Origin: Turritopsis dohrnii | Lineage: Eukaryota > Cnidaria > Hydrozoa > Anthoathecata > Oceaniidae | DNA: 64,000 nt | Direction of reading: 5' to 3' | Assembly: GCA_027922465.2 (NCBI GenBank) | Contig: BQMF02000604.1 | Location: 62,001-126,000 of the forward strand | In this document: positions 21,334-33,215 of the stretch, piece by piece | Position numbering within the stretch: the stretch's first letter is position 1 | How the letters are laid out: each line of letters opens with the position of its first letter | Notes under the pieces: generated by a model | The model's database searches: none | The model's input: the letters and a program-made list of their open reading frames with translations, nothing else | What the model was told of the DNA's origin: nothing | Translations under genes and position numbers: made by a program

Positions 21334-22349
21334 GCATATTTAAGAACGCAATGCAAACGGTGTGATTTTTTGTGGTAATTCTGGAAAATCTAAGAATATT
21401 CATGAAATAGACTATATTCCATGGAAAGATTAGCGCATGCGTGGAAAAAACATTTAACAATAGATGAAAGGAAGTGTCGTAAATAGAGTATAATGGAGTA
21501 CATAAATGTTCCATAATATTCTTTTAATGACATTTTTATGCGAACGGGAATTAAGATATGACGTGTTTATGTTCAATTCACGTTTGTTTATTTTGAAGTG
21601 TTATTTCGGCCTCCTTAGCGAAGACCATCATCAGACTAAAAACCGTTAAAATTTGTTAACAAAAATTGATGTCAATGCCAATACAATAACTTCTCCCGCA
21701 AGTATGAAAACATCGGTTTCCAAAAATTTGTGGTGACGTCTTGGTTAAGGACTTGTTCATTACGGGGAGGAGTTTCATGGAATAGGATTTCCAATGCTTC
21801 TTGCACTTTTCCATATAGTAAGACAGCTTTTCAACCACCCACATATACTCAAAATGAATAAGTGTTCTTCAACCGTTTTGTTCATTAAGTTACTAAACTT
21901 CACATAGTTTCAATCCAATGAAAAATGAAGTTGTGAAATGGTCAGCTGTGTCAATAACAGATTGTGCATGGGTTACATAATACCACAACGTCCATTCTAC
22001 GTCAGTAACTTGGAATTTTGAGTACTTGTGTGTCCATACAGACTGACTAGCTCCTCTGCAGAACTGACTTGTGGAGATTTCGTTATGATTACCCAGTCAA
22101 ATTCGGTTTATTTCATCAGCTTGGTGGAATAATTTCTTGGTGAATAGTATCAAAGATTTGGATTGGTAACTACAGTTTAAGCTGGTCTGTTTAGCAGTAG
22201 GAAATTATCATATATTGATACATCAGATAATAGTTCGCTATGAATTCATATTTGTACGTTTATTTTATTATCTATACAAAAACATAAAGCATTTAATCAT
22301 TTCAAAAACACAACCATGAGCTTGAAATAAGCAAATGTGACCAGTCGAT
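21334..22349. other. No recognisable gene
   Basis: This is AT-rich sequence between two mobile elements. A hammerhead-core-like string on the minus strand at 21604-21634 is discussed under rejected items. Otherwise I see nothing. Confidence 0.5.
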
Positions 22350-22428
22350 GGAAAAGGGACCAAAGGCTTATTTAATTTGTTTAAACTTGAGTAACAAATG
22401 GCAGTTAAACTACCTATTGAAGAAATTT

Positions 22429-23290
22429 TGGCGGTTTTTCACAAAAACAGCCAAATTAAGTTCCCGCCAATATTAACTTTTTTTGGAAACCGCTAAATTA
22501 AATTCCCGCCAAAATTAGTTTTTTTGTATGGACTGCCAAATCAATCCTTTTTTTTTTCTCTGGCAAATTAAAATATTTTTTCTGACAATGAAAAGAGATA
22601 TACAGTAAACAACAAAAATCAGAATCCGATTTTGTTATACATTATACATCTATTGTGATATTATTACAACTACAAGTACTTTCTTCGTTTTCGTTTCTAA
22701 ACTGAAAAAGTTCCGGATGTCTTTATGTCGAACATCAGTTTTTCTTTTTCAAACCTTTACATGCTAAATGGTTGATCGAATTTTATAACCACATCACATC
22801 ATCAATTGCTCAAAAAGGTCATGAATCTATGGCCACGTCAAAAACGGCAACAGTTCATTACCTTCCATTGACCCCTTCAAGATCCATTAACCCCTTTTGC
22901 TGATGATGGCAGAAACGAAGAAACCAACGTAACCATTGATAGAACTTTGTAAGAAAGTTTTGTGAATTCTTGGCATAAAAGATTAGACTCAGATTGGGAG
23001 CACGAAAATGATTATAAACGAAATGCTTTTGATTTTATCATTGACGACAAGCCAATTTAAAAGGAAAATGTTTTATTGATTATGGTTACAATGGTGTTTT
23101 GATTTAATAAAGCCTTCCCGCAAATTTTTTTTCTTTCAATTGTAACTCCACCAAATTTAATTCCCGCCAAATTAAATTTCCGCCAAATTTACAAAGAATC
23201 TCGAACCGCCAAATTAAATTCCCGCCCAATTAAATTCCCGCCAAATTTAACACAAATTTCAAAATTGTCGGACCACCAAAATTTTTTCCC
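22429..23290. mobile_element. Decayed Tigger/pogo-like element
   Basis: Near-inverse ends GAAATTTTGGCGGT (about 22420) and ACCACCAAAATTTTTTC (about 23275) are joined by repeated CCCGCCAAATTTAATT blocks on both arms, at 22440-22590 and 23140-23265. The interior carries a pogo-like transposase C-terminal relic. Exact ends and target duplication are uncertain. Confidence 0.55.
22757..23060 (+). pseudogene. Pogo/Tigger transposase C-terminal relic
   Basis: Plus-strand pieces read KPLHAKWLIEFYNHITSS, a pattern I recall after the DDE core of pogo transposases (KWIVDFYNH-like), and later SFVNSWHKRLDSDW with NAFDFIIDDKPI and a stop. Stops and frameshifts lie between them. The pieces match the element type suggested by the flanking repeats. 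Confidence 0.5.
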
Positions 23291-25751
23291 TTAACGGCTT
23301 TTTAAACTCTTTAATTCTTGCTTTTCAATGCCAAAATCCTCAAACCTCAATAAATGGATAGTTTAAACTAAAAGTTGGCAGAAATTCAAAAACTTGAACA
23401 TTAAGAAAATTTCCTTGAAAAATGTGTATGTGGCCCCAAAGATTGACACAAATATTACACCTTTTTTTATAAGCAACCAAATTCAGACATTAGTAGTAAT
23501 GTTGCTTTAAGAAAGACCAGTTTTTAGTAGTAGTGTTGCTTAATTTGCATTAATCGATTTTTAGTTGTTTAATTAAAGTACCAAGTATAAAGTCTAGGAC
23601 ATTCAAATCATTACATAGAGTGTAAAACCTAGTCCGAAAACGTGTAACAACATAGTGTAACAATTTTAAGAAATGTGTTGTGGCTCTGCTAGTGTTTCAT
23701 CATTTCAAAATTGCATGTTGCTAATTTATCTAAGATCCTTGTACTACTGTTGCTTATTAAAAAAAATGTGCACTATTGAAGTATAGGTCTTCAAAAGGTT
23801 GTGTGAGGAAAATTATGTCGTTTCCATCACTTGATGCTAACACTCTTATGAACGACTGTTGTATGACGAGACCGGAACGGACAGAGGTACTACCATTTGG
23901 AACTTTGCTACAGGTTTTCCAACTGTCCATCATCAACATTGACCACTGCGAGAAGAGTGCGCATCCACGCAAGCTTTACAGCCAGGAGATGGGAGAGTTG
24001 TGGAACATTATGTGAACACAGCTTTCAGACTATCTTTCATATAAAGGGAAGAAATTGTTTGCAGAATATATTTTTGCAGATAAATGACCCAAAAAATGCC
24101 ATACTTTGCAAAATTTATTTTTTTTAAATTTCTTCCGCAACCAATTTCTTCCCTTGCAACCTTATGATGAAACACTGAAGGAATAGAATTGGCTAATTGC
24201 CTATGTTTAGTACTTTCAATGTATTTGGAAACTTGTTAAAATTAAGATTTACCATCATATATAAGAAATTTCAACCCAAAGAAAATGACAATTGACCAAG
24301 GAAAGGGATGCATTTCTCTAAGTTGAATTAACAAGAAAGATTGCCAGAAAAAAGTTTAACAATTTAAATGATTTATGAAACAGAAAATGTTCTAAATATT
24401 TTATTTTTTAACAGAAAATTTGTATGAAGTGAGAGTACCAAATTTCAGTCACCATACAGTTCTAGAGATATTGCATTTCACATGTTAGGTCTGTAAATTT
24501 CCAGTCCTATATATTGACAACGGTGAATTTTCAAGATATGCTTCTTACATGTTTTTGATTCTCTTTGAAATGGCATAGTTTGTTTTGAAGTATCTTCAAA
24601 TTCAATTTTGTCTAACTTTGAAATTTGCTGGCGTCATCAAAGCAAAATAGGTTGCAGACCCTGAAGATTTTGTCACCCATCAATTTTGACATTATGTCCC
24701 TGTCAATTAGCAATAATAAAATTGCTTTTAACACCACTGGACACACGAGAGGCCTTTTTACCATATAATGGCCTGAACTACATTTTTGTAGTTTTGGCAA
24801 TAAATTTTACTTTGATCAGACGCCAAACTTTTGGTCAGAAAAATGTCTCTGATAAAAAAGACTGTGTTGTGTCTGCAGTGCAATACAATAGTATCCCGGA
24901 CATAAAAAACTAGCCAAAACATTCGAAAGAGTTTGCATTGGATGTCAAAAAAGTTTATTCTCAAAGTTTATTTCATGACAATAATTGATATTAGGGAGTA
25001 CTTTAGAAATGGTAGTGAGTTAAGCAACTCAGCTACTTTTATATTTCATCAGCGGGGACTAAGACTTGAATTGTTCTATAAGAAATTCTTTGTATCAATT
25101 TCACGAGGTTCATATATAACTTTGGCTACCTCACCATCAAAGTATTCAAATTTCTCAAGATGTTATTCATCCATAGTTGTTTACTAAGTTACTAGTAGTC
25201 AGTTTCACATTGAACTATTTTGTAGATTATTTAATACACTTTCTTAACAATTAAACACATTTTCTTAGAGTTTAAACATTTAAGCACGGTTTTTACACAT
25301 TTAAACGCTTTTCGTCCTTTCAAAGGATTCCATTCGTAAGAAACTCCCTTCAAGGTTTTCGTACCAACCCAGTCAATAGGTAACTTCTACCTCAATTCCT
25401 ATCAAAAGAAAATCTCCACGAGGTTTTAATAGACAATTTCCTTTTAAATTATTATTATTCTATTTTAAAAGTTTTCCAACATTATCAATAATTTGCATTC
25501 AATTAATTCTGCTATAAATTTGAATTCCTATAAAAGAAATCAAATGCAGATATCTTTTCGTTGTTACAAAGTTATCATAAAAGGGTTTAACCAACGTTCG
25601 CACATGAATTGAAACGCCGTTTCAACACTGTTTAAAAATTTTACCTTTTAAATGCATCATTATTTCGAACAAAAAGTGTTTAAACAGCTATTTAGGAGTT
25701 TAAACGAGTTTAAACAGCAAACTAACTAAGAACTTGAATGGTCCCTTTTCC

Positions 25752-26167
25752 CTCATGCTGTCACATATTATGAACATGCTGTTTCTTGTCATGGTCGTGC
25801 TTTTATAGACAATTTATTTTCACACATCAGGACCGACAAAGTGAAGTGACAAAACATTTTCTTTTATCCTTTCATTTTACAAGAAATGGAAATGTGTTTA
25901 CCACATATAGACTAGTTACATACACAACATTTTCTTTCAATTACACACATACAAAATGTTTTCAATAAAATTTTTCAAAAAATTTCATACATGATTTCAA
26001 AATTTCAGCATTTGTACAATTCTTTTGTCACACCAATGCATGCGTATTTGTTTCTATAGCAATGGTCATAGCAACAATTGAAAATGTGATTGACTTCAAG
26101 AAAAGAAAAAAAAGTGCTATCATACCAGTATGCATTGCAGTCAAATAACATGCTTATGACATAAAAT
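25752..26167. other. No recognisable gene
   Basis: AT-rich sequence with no open frame over 60 codons that looks protein-like, and no paired repeats noticed. Confidence 0.5.
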
Positions 26168-27107
26168 CGCTTATCAAATTCGAAGATGAGACAATTAAAT
26201 GTTTAAACATTAAGATCGTGAAAGAACATGCTCCCTCCTAATCCACCGTCTTAAAAATCTTATTTAGTCAGCTCTCATGAAAGATTTATTCAGACTAATT
26301 GTGCTGACTTTACATCTTACATTTTTTTAAGAGCGTTAAGTTAGCAGTAAAAGGAAAGGGAAGACATTAATAACAACATTTTAAAAATTTTCTGAAGAAA
26401 GAGAAACAATCTGTGTCAATTTTAACATGGTAACACAACTATGGCAACTAGGGCAATGATGATTAGGCTGATAGGCTCGTCTGAGGGGCATCAAAGGCTC
26501 CATAACTGTTGACAGTTACTCGAATAGGATATCGTTCCTTATATAAAAGCATATAAAAGGAGGAGATTTAGTCAATTGTTCTAGGTCAACTGGTTTATCT
26601 GCAACTGCATTAATAGCAGCGCCAAAACTAATTAAATCGCTTATCAAATTCGAAGATGAGACAATTTAATGTTTAAACATTAAGATCGTGAAAGAACATG
26701 CTCCCTCCTAATCCACCGTCTTAAAAATCTTATTTAGTCAGCTCTCATGAAAGATTTATTCAGACTAATTGTGCTGACTTTACATCTTACATTTTTTTAA
26801 GAGCGTTAAGTTAGCAGTAAAAGGAAAGGGAAGACATTAATAACAACATTTTAAAAATTTTCTGAAGAAAGAGAAACAATCTGTGTCAATTTTAACATGG
26901 TAACACAACTATGGCAACTAGGGCAATGATGATTAGGCTGATAGGCTCGTCTGAGGGGCATCAAAGGCTCCATAACTGTTGACAGTTACTCGAATAGGAT
27001 ATCGTTCCTTATATAAAAGCATATAAAAGGAGGAGATTTAGTCAATTGTTCTAGGTCAACTGGTTTATCTGCAACTGCATTAATAGCAGCGCCAAAACTA
27101 ATTAAAT
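26168..27107. repeat. 470-bp near-identical tandem duplication
   Basis: 26168-26637 and 26638-27107 are direct repeats of 470 bp. The only difference I noticed is AATTAAATG versus AATTTAATG. No transposon ends or coding potential are seen. It is a very recent duplication or an assembly artefact. Confidence 0.9.
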
Positions 27108-28559
27108 TAACTGTAAATAGAAATGATCATTATCAAAAACCGTTTAGGATGTTGCAAGACTGAACAATCTTTTCAAGAATCTTCAGGGCTTATCAAGTTA
27201 CAAAGAATTAATGGTGTGAAGTTTTTATCTGGAAAAGATTCTGACAAAAGTCGTAAGGAATTTGTCTATTATTTATTATTCTTAAAAGACACATTACATG
27301 GTTTTCTGACCATAAGTACAGAGCAATAAAGGCAATGAAAATCAACTACTTACCCCTACTGATGTATGTTGCAAACGCACTGATACCTGGCAGTGGCCAT
27401 AGCTACAGTAGACACTTACAGGAAATTACATGGGTATCTGGCAAAGTGGAAAACCTATTCCCATTTGGCAATGATGCATTTCTATCGCCTTATATTTTAC
27501 CACATCGCAAACATCAGTAACATCAGTACATTACACTTCAAAGAACATAATCAGTTGAGCTAAAAGCAGAGAAAATCTTTGGAAAATTATACCAATGTTG
27601 TGAACAAGGAATTTGAAATCACCGCAATTGTCAGTAGAACGTAGTCACTTGGGAAATTAAAGAGAGAATTGATCCCAGCCATAAAAGCAAGTCCGAATAC
27701 TCACTATTCCTCTTTCAAAACCCCAGTTATTGCTGACATACAGATATGTAAATAACTGAAGAAACATTAAGTGGTACACTACTAGAATTTTGTATGTGCA
27801 GTAGCAAACACCTCGAATACTATCGAATTTCTAAAAATAATTGTTTCCATGTTACCCTGGATTTGTTTCCAGGTCTCTTCTGTTTATTTTCATCACAGGA
27901 AACCATTGCATTGCATCTTCAATTGATACAATTTATTTTACAGAGTGAAAAAAGCGGATGCACAAATTTTTTGGCACCATGTTTTGAGACATCACTTTCA
28001 GAAAAACCTGTTAAATTTTTTTACACAGGATACTAGTAATATATATAATACATATCATATGAATTAGTACTAATAAGACAGGAAGCTGTCAAGCTGAAAT
28101 CTGTGAAGTAAGAACCATGAAACAGTGCAGCCATGGACTTGTGAAGGCTGCAAAACTGTTCAGGTTCATGTACCTTATGACATTATAAAGGTCCTATTAA
28201 ATAAAGTGTGGTACTATAATTTCCACACAGCAAAACACCAGCAATGCTATTTATAGATACATAGAATTTTTCCCATCCAATCATGTGGAAGATGTCTTTG
28301 GATGGGAACTTGAAAATAGAACTGCTACTCTGGGGAGAAAGTTTCACAGGAAGAGAGTATAAAAATATTACAACAAATATTATCAGTTAGGCATCAACAA
28401 GAGCATTTTCCTAAGTTCACCAACATATTCAAAGGTGGGGAAGACTTACTTAAGACCTGAAATGAATACAATCTTGGAATTTCCAGTTTATGATTATACT
28501 ACTGTCATTCTTCTCCTACACTTCACCTATAAAGGTTCCTTTATTTCATTTGGTTGGTT

Positions 28560-29130
28560 GTATACCCATCAATTTTCTTCTAAGGATAATGCCGCAGTTG
28601 CCAAGCGTCAAGAAGTCAGAAGAATGCTATCCAAGGGTAGCGTGTATAAACAATTAATTAATGCTGGAAAAGTTCACAAAGAAAGCACTAAGGCTAGAAA
28701 CAGACGGGTCATTAAGAAGTTCATGAACACAACAATCTTTTTTCATATGGGCCATACGAGAAAACTTTTTTGATGTCGTAGATTTTCTACGAGATTTAGG
28801 AGATGATGACATTGCCGCCCATCTTAGAGATACCAGTTCCTGTGAAATGATTTTAGTTTGTTAGCTGATGAAACTACTGATATGGCTGACAGAGCCATGA
28901 TGTCCATTTTTATCCGGTTTGTAGATAGTGATACACACGCTGTTGAAGAAGTATTTTTGGGTTTAGTTGAAGAAGTTGGAAGTAAAGGTGCTGAAGCTCT
29001 ATGTAATAAGATTAGCGAAGTTTTATTAGAAAAATAAATCGATATTACACAACTTAGTTTTCATGGTTTAGACGGAGCAAATTCTATGAATGGAGAAATA
29101 TCTGGGTTGCAAGCATCTTTTCGGCTGATT
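28560..29130 (+). pseudogene. hAT-type transposase remnant
   Basis: Broken plus-strand frames read NAAVAKRQEVRRMLSKGS, RRVIKKFMNTTIF, FFDVVDFLRDLGDDDIA, LLADETTDMADRAMMSIFIR (first Asp region) and SFHGLDGANSMNGEISGLQA (second Asp region). This is the order seen in cnidarian hAT transposases. Several frameshifts and stops are present, and the C-terminal dimerisation region is absent. The flank 27108-28559 holds only weak open frames. Confidence 0.75.
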
Positions 29131-29289
29131 TCTTAGCCTTCTCGCATGTCACTTCAGCAGTAGCTTCCGTCTGCAAGCATGCTTTCTTGATAATCTACAA
29201 AGGGTACAATAAAATCTAATGGGCTTTAAGAAAAAAACTGAAACTTAATTGGCTATAATCTGACCTCTTCACTTTGTTTCGTATGCTGA

Positions 29290-29646
29290 CGCTTAAACGA
29301 AGTTGCTCATACAGTTCCCGTTGTTCCATCCATATTGATGATATCATATGTCTTATGTTTAAGTATCGTAGGAATCGCACCTGGTACAAGCTTCTTTTTA
29401 GAAGGCCTGTTCATCAACTCTGCTTGCAAATCACGCTCAAAACAATTTTTATGAGCATGATCTTCACATAATAGACTTGCCGCTTCCAAAGTTAAACGTC
29501 TCTACTTTGAGTCCTGTTTTCATATTCACAAACCATTTTGTTGCATGTTCTTTTTCCTCTTTATTTTTAGGGATTGGAATTCAAAAACACCTCTTTTTCA
29601 CTTTACCCGTGGTATTGGAACACCCAGGTACCATACATGTTGGCAT
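29290..29646 (-). pseudogene. THAP-domain remnant
   Basis: The minus-strand frame from ATG at 29646 reads MPTCMVPGCSNTTGKVKKRC then a stop. It resumes as KWFVNMKTGLKVETFN, and after a frameshift as ASLLCEDHAHKNCFERDL and KKKLVPGAIPTI. This gives the C-x4-C...C-x2-H spacing and the closing AVPTI-like motif of THAP zinc fingers. It is probably the DNA-binding domain of a P- or Kolobok-like transposase whose body is gone. Confidence 0.65.
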
Positions 29647-30689
29647 TTTGTTTATAACTAAAAAAGCTTAAGTAAAAACGGTCCTTGTTGATATGAGTTA
29701 TTAATCATTTGAACGAAAAGTTAATAGGCATGGAACAATAATATTTAAAAATTCACAGGTTTTTTTTCACGTTTCATAACAAGGCTACACGAGTTCTCAA
29801 ACTCAAGTTGCAACTTTATTTCATCATTAGGCATCTTGTGATTAATCCAAAATAATTGCATTGTGAATAAGCATACATACAAAATAAACTTTTAGGTTGA
29901 AAACATTACATTTCGTAGAAATTTATTTGATTAGCTAATTATTTTTCCCCATATAAATACGACTCCACTGCAAGCTAACATGAATATGAAATGGTACAAA
30001 CACAAATTTATTTCAACTCAGCTTTTAACAATTTATTTTATTTCTCATGGATAAATAGTTTCATGTACATCGTCTTGTTGTTCTTTCACTTATATTATTC
30101 ACAAAATGATGACTGCAAATATTGTTCGCACAAATTTCAAAAATTAATGAACAAGATGCCTCTTTAAAATCTATCATGGCAACCGTTTGAGCTCTTTAAT
30201 TGTAAATATCTCAAGAACTAAATCAAATGAAGCCGTAAAACTTCTAACAGTTCATATTCAGGTAATGATGAACAAAATAAGCCCACCTTGTTATCATTCG
30301 TTAGTACTCCTTTTAGTCAAAGATCTGTTTGCATGCATGGCACCAATAAATTTAAAGACCAGTTAAAGAATAGCTAATAAAAAAGTATTTAGACTTGGCT
30401 GTAAACATTGTAAAACTTGGGAATCAAGAATAAATTCCATGAAAAACTTTAGTGAAACATGGATTAGACCTGGCACTACGAATGTCCAGAAAGATGTTTA
30501 AAGACGCATTTTAACTCTTTACCCCATAAACAGATAGTAGAACTTGGTATTAAAACTGACCTACACTGAAAGAATTATCGAACAAACACCCATTGGTGGC
30601 AGTCTTAAGAAGATGTGTACTGAGGATAGAAGTGTTAGAATATAAATTCAACAGTGCCTTCTATTTAACTATGAAAGAACAACCATTTA

Positions 30690-31000
30690 ATGATTTTAAT
30701 GACTCCAACTGTTAAGTATTTCAGTGCTGAGTCTGTGAAGTCAACTGATGCAGCAGGAATACTTGATAGTATTGTGACTGCAGTCACAAACAGATTGTGA
30801 GGTATAAATGTAGACGGAACAAGTGCAAATGAGGGAATTCATAAGAGAGCTGGTACCTAATTGATCGGAAGAGCTCCATGGCTGCAGGTTGTCCAACCAC
30901 AGGGCTGAACTTGCCCTTAATTAAAGATGCCTTCTCGATAGCTCACTTTAAAAACATTGAAGAAATGTTATGTACATTATGTTACCTGTATAGGGTTAGG
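30690..31000 (+). pseudogene. Second hAT-like transposase remnant
   Basis: Plus-strand pieces read KSTDAAGILDSIVTAVTNRL, then GINVDGTSANEGIHKRAGT and RAPWLQVVQPQG, followed in another frame by KDAFSIAHFKNIEEML. They match the DGTxxN...HKR...PWLQ pattern of ZNF862/KIAA1586-like hAT proteins as I recall them. It is heavily broken and much older-looking than neighbouring elements. Confidence 0.5.
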
Positions 31001-31312
31001 GTTTGGAATGCAATGGAACCAGATTGACCATAGGTATAAAACATTAGAAGTAAATTATGATAATTATGGTATTTTCATCACCCACCTCAGGTCAGCTCAG
31101 GAAAATTAAATCAAACTCCCGCCATAGATATCTGATTCAATTACAAAGTCCTTGTCTCATAAATATCTCAAGAAACGTCACCATAACATGAAAAAAAAAA
31201 AGGTTGCTCCCTGCAAGGCTGAAGCCACTACTGAGATGAGAAAAGGAAAAACAGTTATAAAGACAGATGAGAGGGATGAGAAAAGGAAGAACAGTTATTA
31301 AGACAGAGCAAG

Positions 31313-31561
31313 GTGGCGGTTAACCTTGAATTTAAAAGATTGCAGATCATACTCAGCAGGAAAACAACTATGAGGGAGAGAATTCCAGAGGCAAACAGTC
31401 CGAGGAAAAAAAAGCTAGATGAATATAAAAGTTCTTATAATAGGTTGGGACCTGAACAGTCAAAGGATGAGAATTCGAAGAGAGACGAGTGTTCCGAGAG
31501 AAAGTCTTAGGAGAAGGGGTCAGTTGATGCAAGTCATCCGAACAATGTCCAAAGTATTTAT
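31313..31561 (-). pseudogene. LINE ORF2 C-terminus, distal piece
   Basis: Antisense frames read ALFYKYFGHCSDDLHQL, then YYKNFYIHLAFFSSD and LPLEFSPS with a stop. This is the extreme C-terminus of an L2/CR1-like LINE. It continues into 32184-32410; the MITE at 31571-32174 lies exactly between. Confidence 0.7.
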
Positions 31562-31570
31562 AGAAAAGAG

Positions 31571-32174
31571 CGTACTGACTAAAACAAGGACGCAGCTGGA
31601 ACTATCAGGAACCGGCTGGAACCACCAGGAACCAGCAGAGAACCAGCTGGAACCACCAGGAACCGGCAGTAAACAATTCAGGAATCAGCTGAAACCAACA
31701 GAGAATCATTGCTAAACAGTAGTTTCACGCACTCAAATATTTGAATTTCCGTAGTGACCAAAACAGGGACCCATAGTCCAGAATTGTCAGTGACCAAACT
31801 GAATCAATTTTAAATGAAATACTGTAGCACAGGGATGGGTGGGATACATAAGAATACTCAGAATGTGTGGGATATGTACCTTAAGAATAGTTACAAAAAC
31901 AATACAAAAGTGGTTAATTTATTTAGTTATATAAAACGACGCATGTATTACCTTTTAAAAATATGTACAAAATAAAATAGAATTTCGTTTCTCATCTAGG
32001 TCCGTTTGGCCATACCAAGTCGAACTAATTTCCATACATCCAAAGTATCACAACAAATTCTGATCGCGAGTGGGGATCGCAAACACAATACGTTGTACGA
32101 GAATGACCACGTCTTTTTTTAAAATATTTAGTAACTGTGCTGGTTCCAGCTGGGTCCTTGGTTTAGTCAGTACG
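31571..32174. mobile_element. 604-bp MITE with 9-bp target duplication
   Basis: Ends CGTACTGACTAAAACAAGGA at 31571 and the inverse at 32174 are about 32 bp long with two mismatches. AGAAAAGAG flanks both ends (31562-31570 and 32175-32183). Excision restores the LINE residues SLFYKYF. The left arm carries CCAGGAACC/CAGCTGGAACC repeats like those of the 56205-58441 element. A 9-bp duplication fits Mutator-like elements. It is non-coding. Confidence 0.85.
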
Positions 32175-32183
32175 AGAAAAGAG

Positions 32184-32410
32184 ACAGGGAAGCAACGTTT
32201 CTCTGATGTGACAGGGGATGAAGAGTAGTACAAAGATCAGGGCCAACTAAGTTAACTAAGCGCTTCTGAATACCATCGAGAAGATGAAGACAATGAGCAG
32301 AGACTCCAGCCCAAAGATGGCAGCAGTACCCAAGACAAGGGCGAATAGTGGCCTTAATGATAAATTCAGCCGAAAGTTTGATTGAAATGATAAGAAAGAC
32401 AAGCATATGT
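32184..32410 (-). pseudogene. LINE ORF2 C-terminus, proximal piece
   Basis: Antisense reading gives ATIRPCLGYCCHLWAG, then DGIQKRLVNLVGPDL and PLSHQRNVASLSLF, the thumb/connection region after LINE reverse transcriptase. The polymerase core is absent, so the copy is truncated on its 5' side near 32410. Confidence 0.8.
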
Positions 32411-33204
32411 ATATGTATTTTGTTGTAAATCTTTTATTGAAAATTTCTACAGGATTTTTTAGAAAACTTGAGAGTTTATTTTAAAAGTTTTTTTTTTTTC
32501 ATTTTATGGTTCCATTCATTAGGAATACTGTTTTGCCCTGTAATTTGAATTAAAAAAGATTTATTTAGCTGAGATACCTGCAAAGAAGGCCGCAGCATAG
32601 AAATTAGAGCTCGTTGATCAGATAACAATAAACCTAAGCTTGTGATAATTCTTTATTAGTATTCAAATGGTAATGTACATATGTTAAATCGTTGTTTATT
32701 TTAGTTTTATTTTAAAGGATAATGAATCAAAGTTTAAAAAAAAGTGTGTCAGCAGTTTTCTTGTGAGATAATTCTCAATTGCAGGCATGAAAATTTTGCA
32801 GAAACGGTCATTATTGTTACCGTGTCGTTTACGGAAATTCAAATGTCGGTAACGATCTATCGTTTCCCATAATCATATTTCCTTTTTCCTTAGATAATCA
32901 CAAAATTTGTGTTTTTTAATGTTTAGCTCTCGAAATATTTCCTCTTATATCACTTGAAGAACAAGCAATGCCAATGCTGGAGACCGTAAAAACTTCTATT
33001 CAAATTATGTTAATAAGTTGCCGACCAAAGGTTGGCCTCATGATGGTAATGCCGACCTAAAATATAGCTTATGTCGACAAAATTTCGCTGACCTATAGCC
33101 GGATATGAACCACACTTTTCTTGAATTCAGAGGACTTATGTTTTCTCTGGGCTAATATGATACTATTTGGCATGCACAAAGCCATTCCACTATTGATTTT
33201 TTTC
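32411..33204. other. No recognisable gene
   Basis: AT-rich sequence, no convincing coding or repeat structure noticed. Confidence 0.5.
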
Positions 33205-33215
33205 ACGAATCACTT

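Larger units (their letters stand above)
22350..25751. mobile_element. Possible large decayed transposon with GTTTAAAC repeats
   Basis: GGAAAAGGGACCA at 22350-22362 is repeated inverted at 25739-25751. GTTTAAAC-like motifs cluster near both ends (about 22379, and many between 25235 and 25730). No transposase is recognisable, and target duplications were not found. A pogo-like remnant lies inside. The stretch 23300-25230 holds no convincing gene. Confidence 0.35.

Noticed and set aside
21604..21634. Minus-strand CTGATGA...GAAA resembling a hammerhead ribozyme core (as in Penelope-like elements)
   Set aside because: Stem II (GGTC/GGCC) can form, but I could not form a convincing stem III with a UH cleavage site, and no Penelope-type RT or GIY-YIG domain is present.
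27335..27520. ORF of 61 codons (YLPLLMYVANALIPGSGHSY...) possibly from a larger protein
   Set aside because: It looked faintly protein-like, but I could not name a family or extend it on either side, so it is not called.
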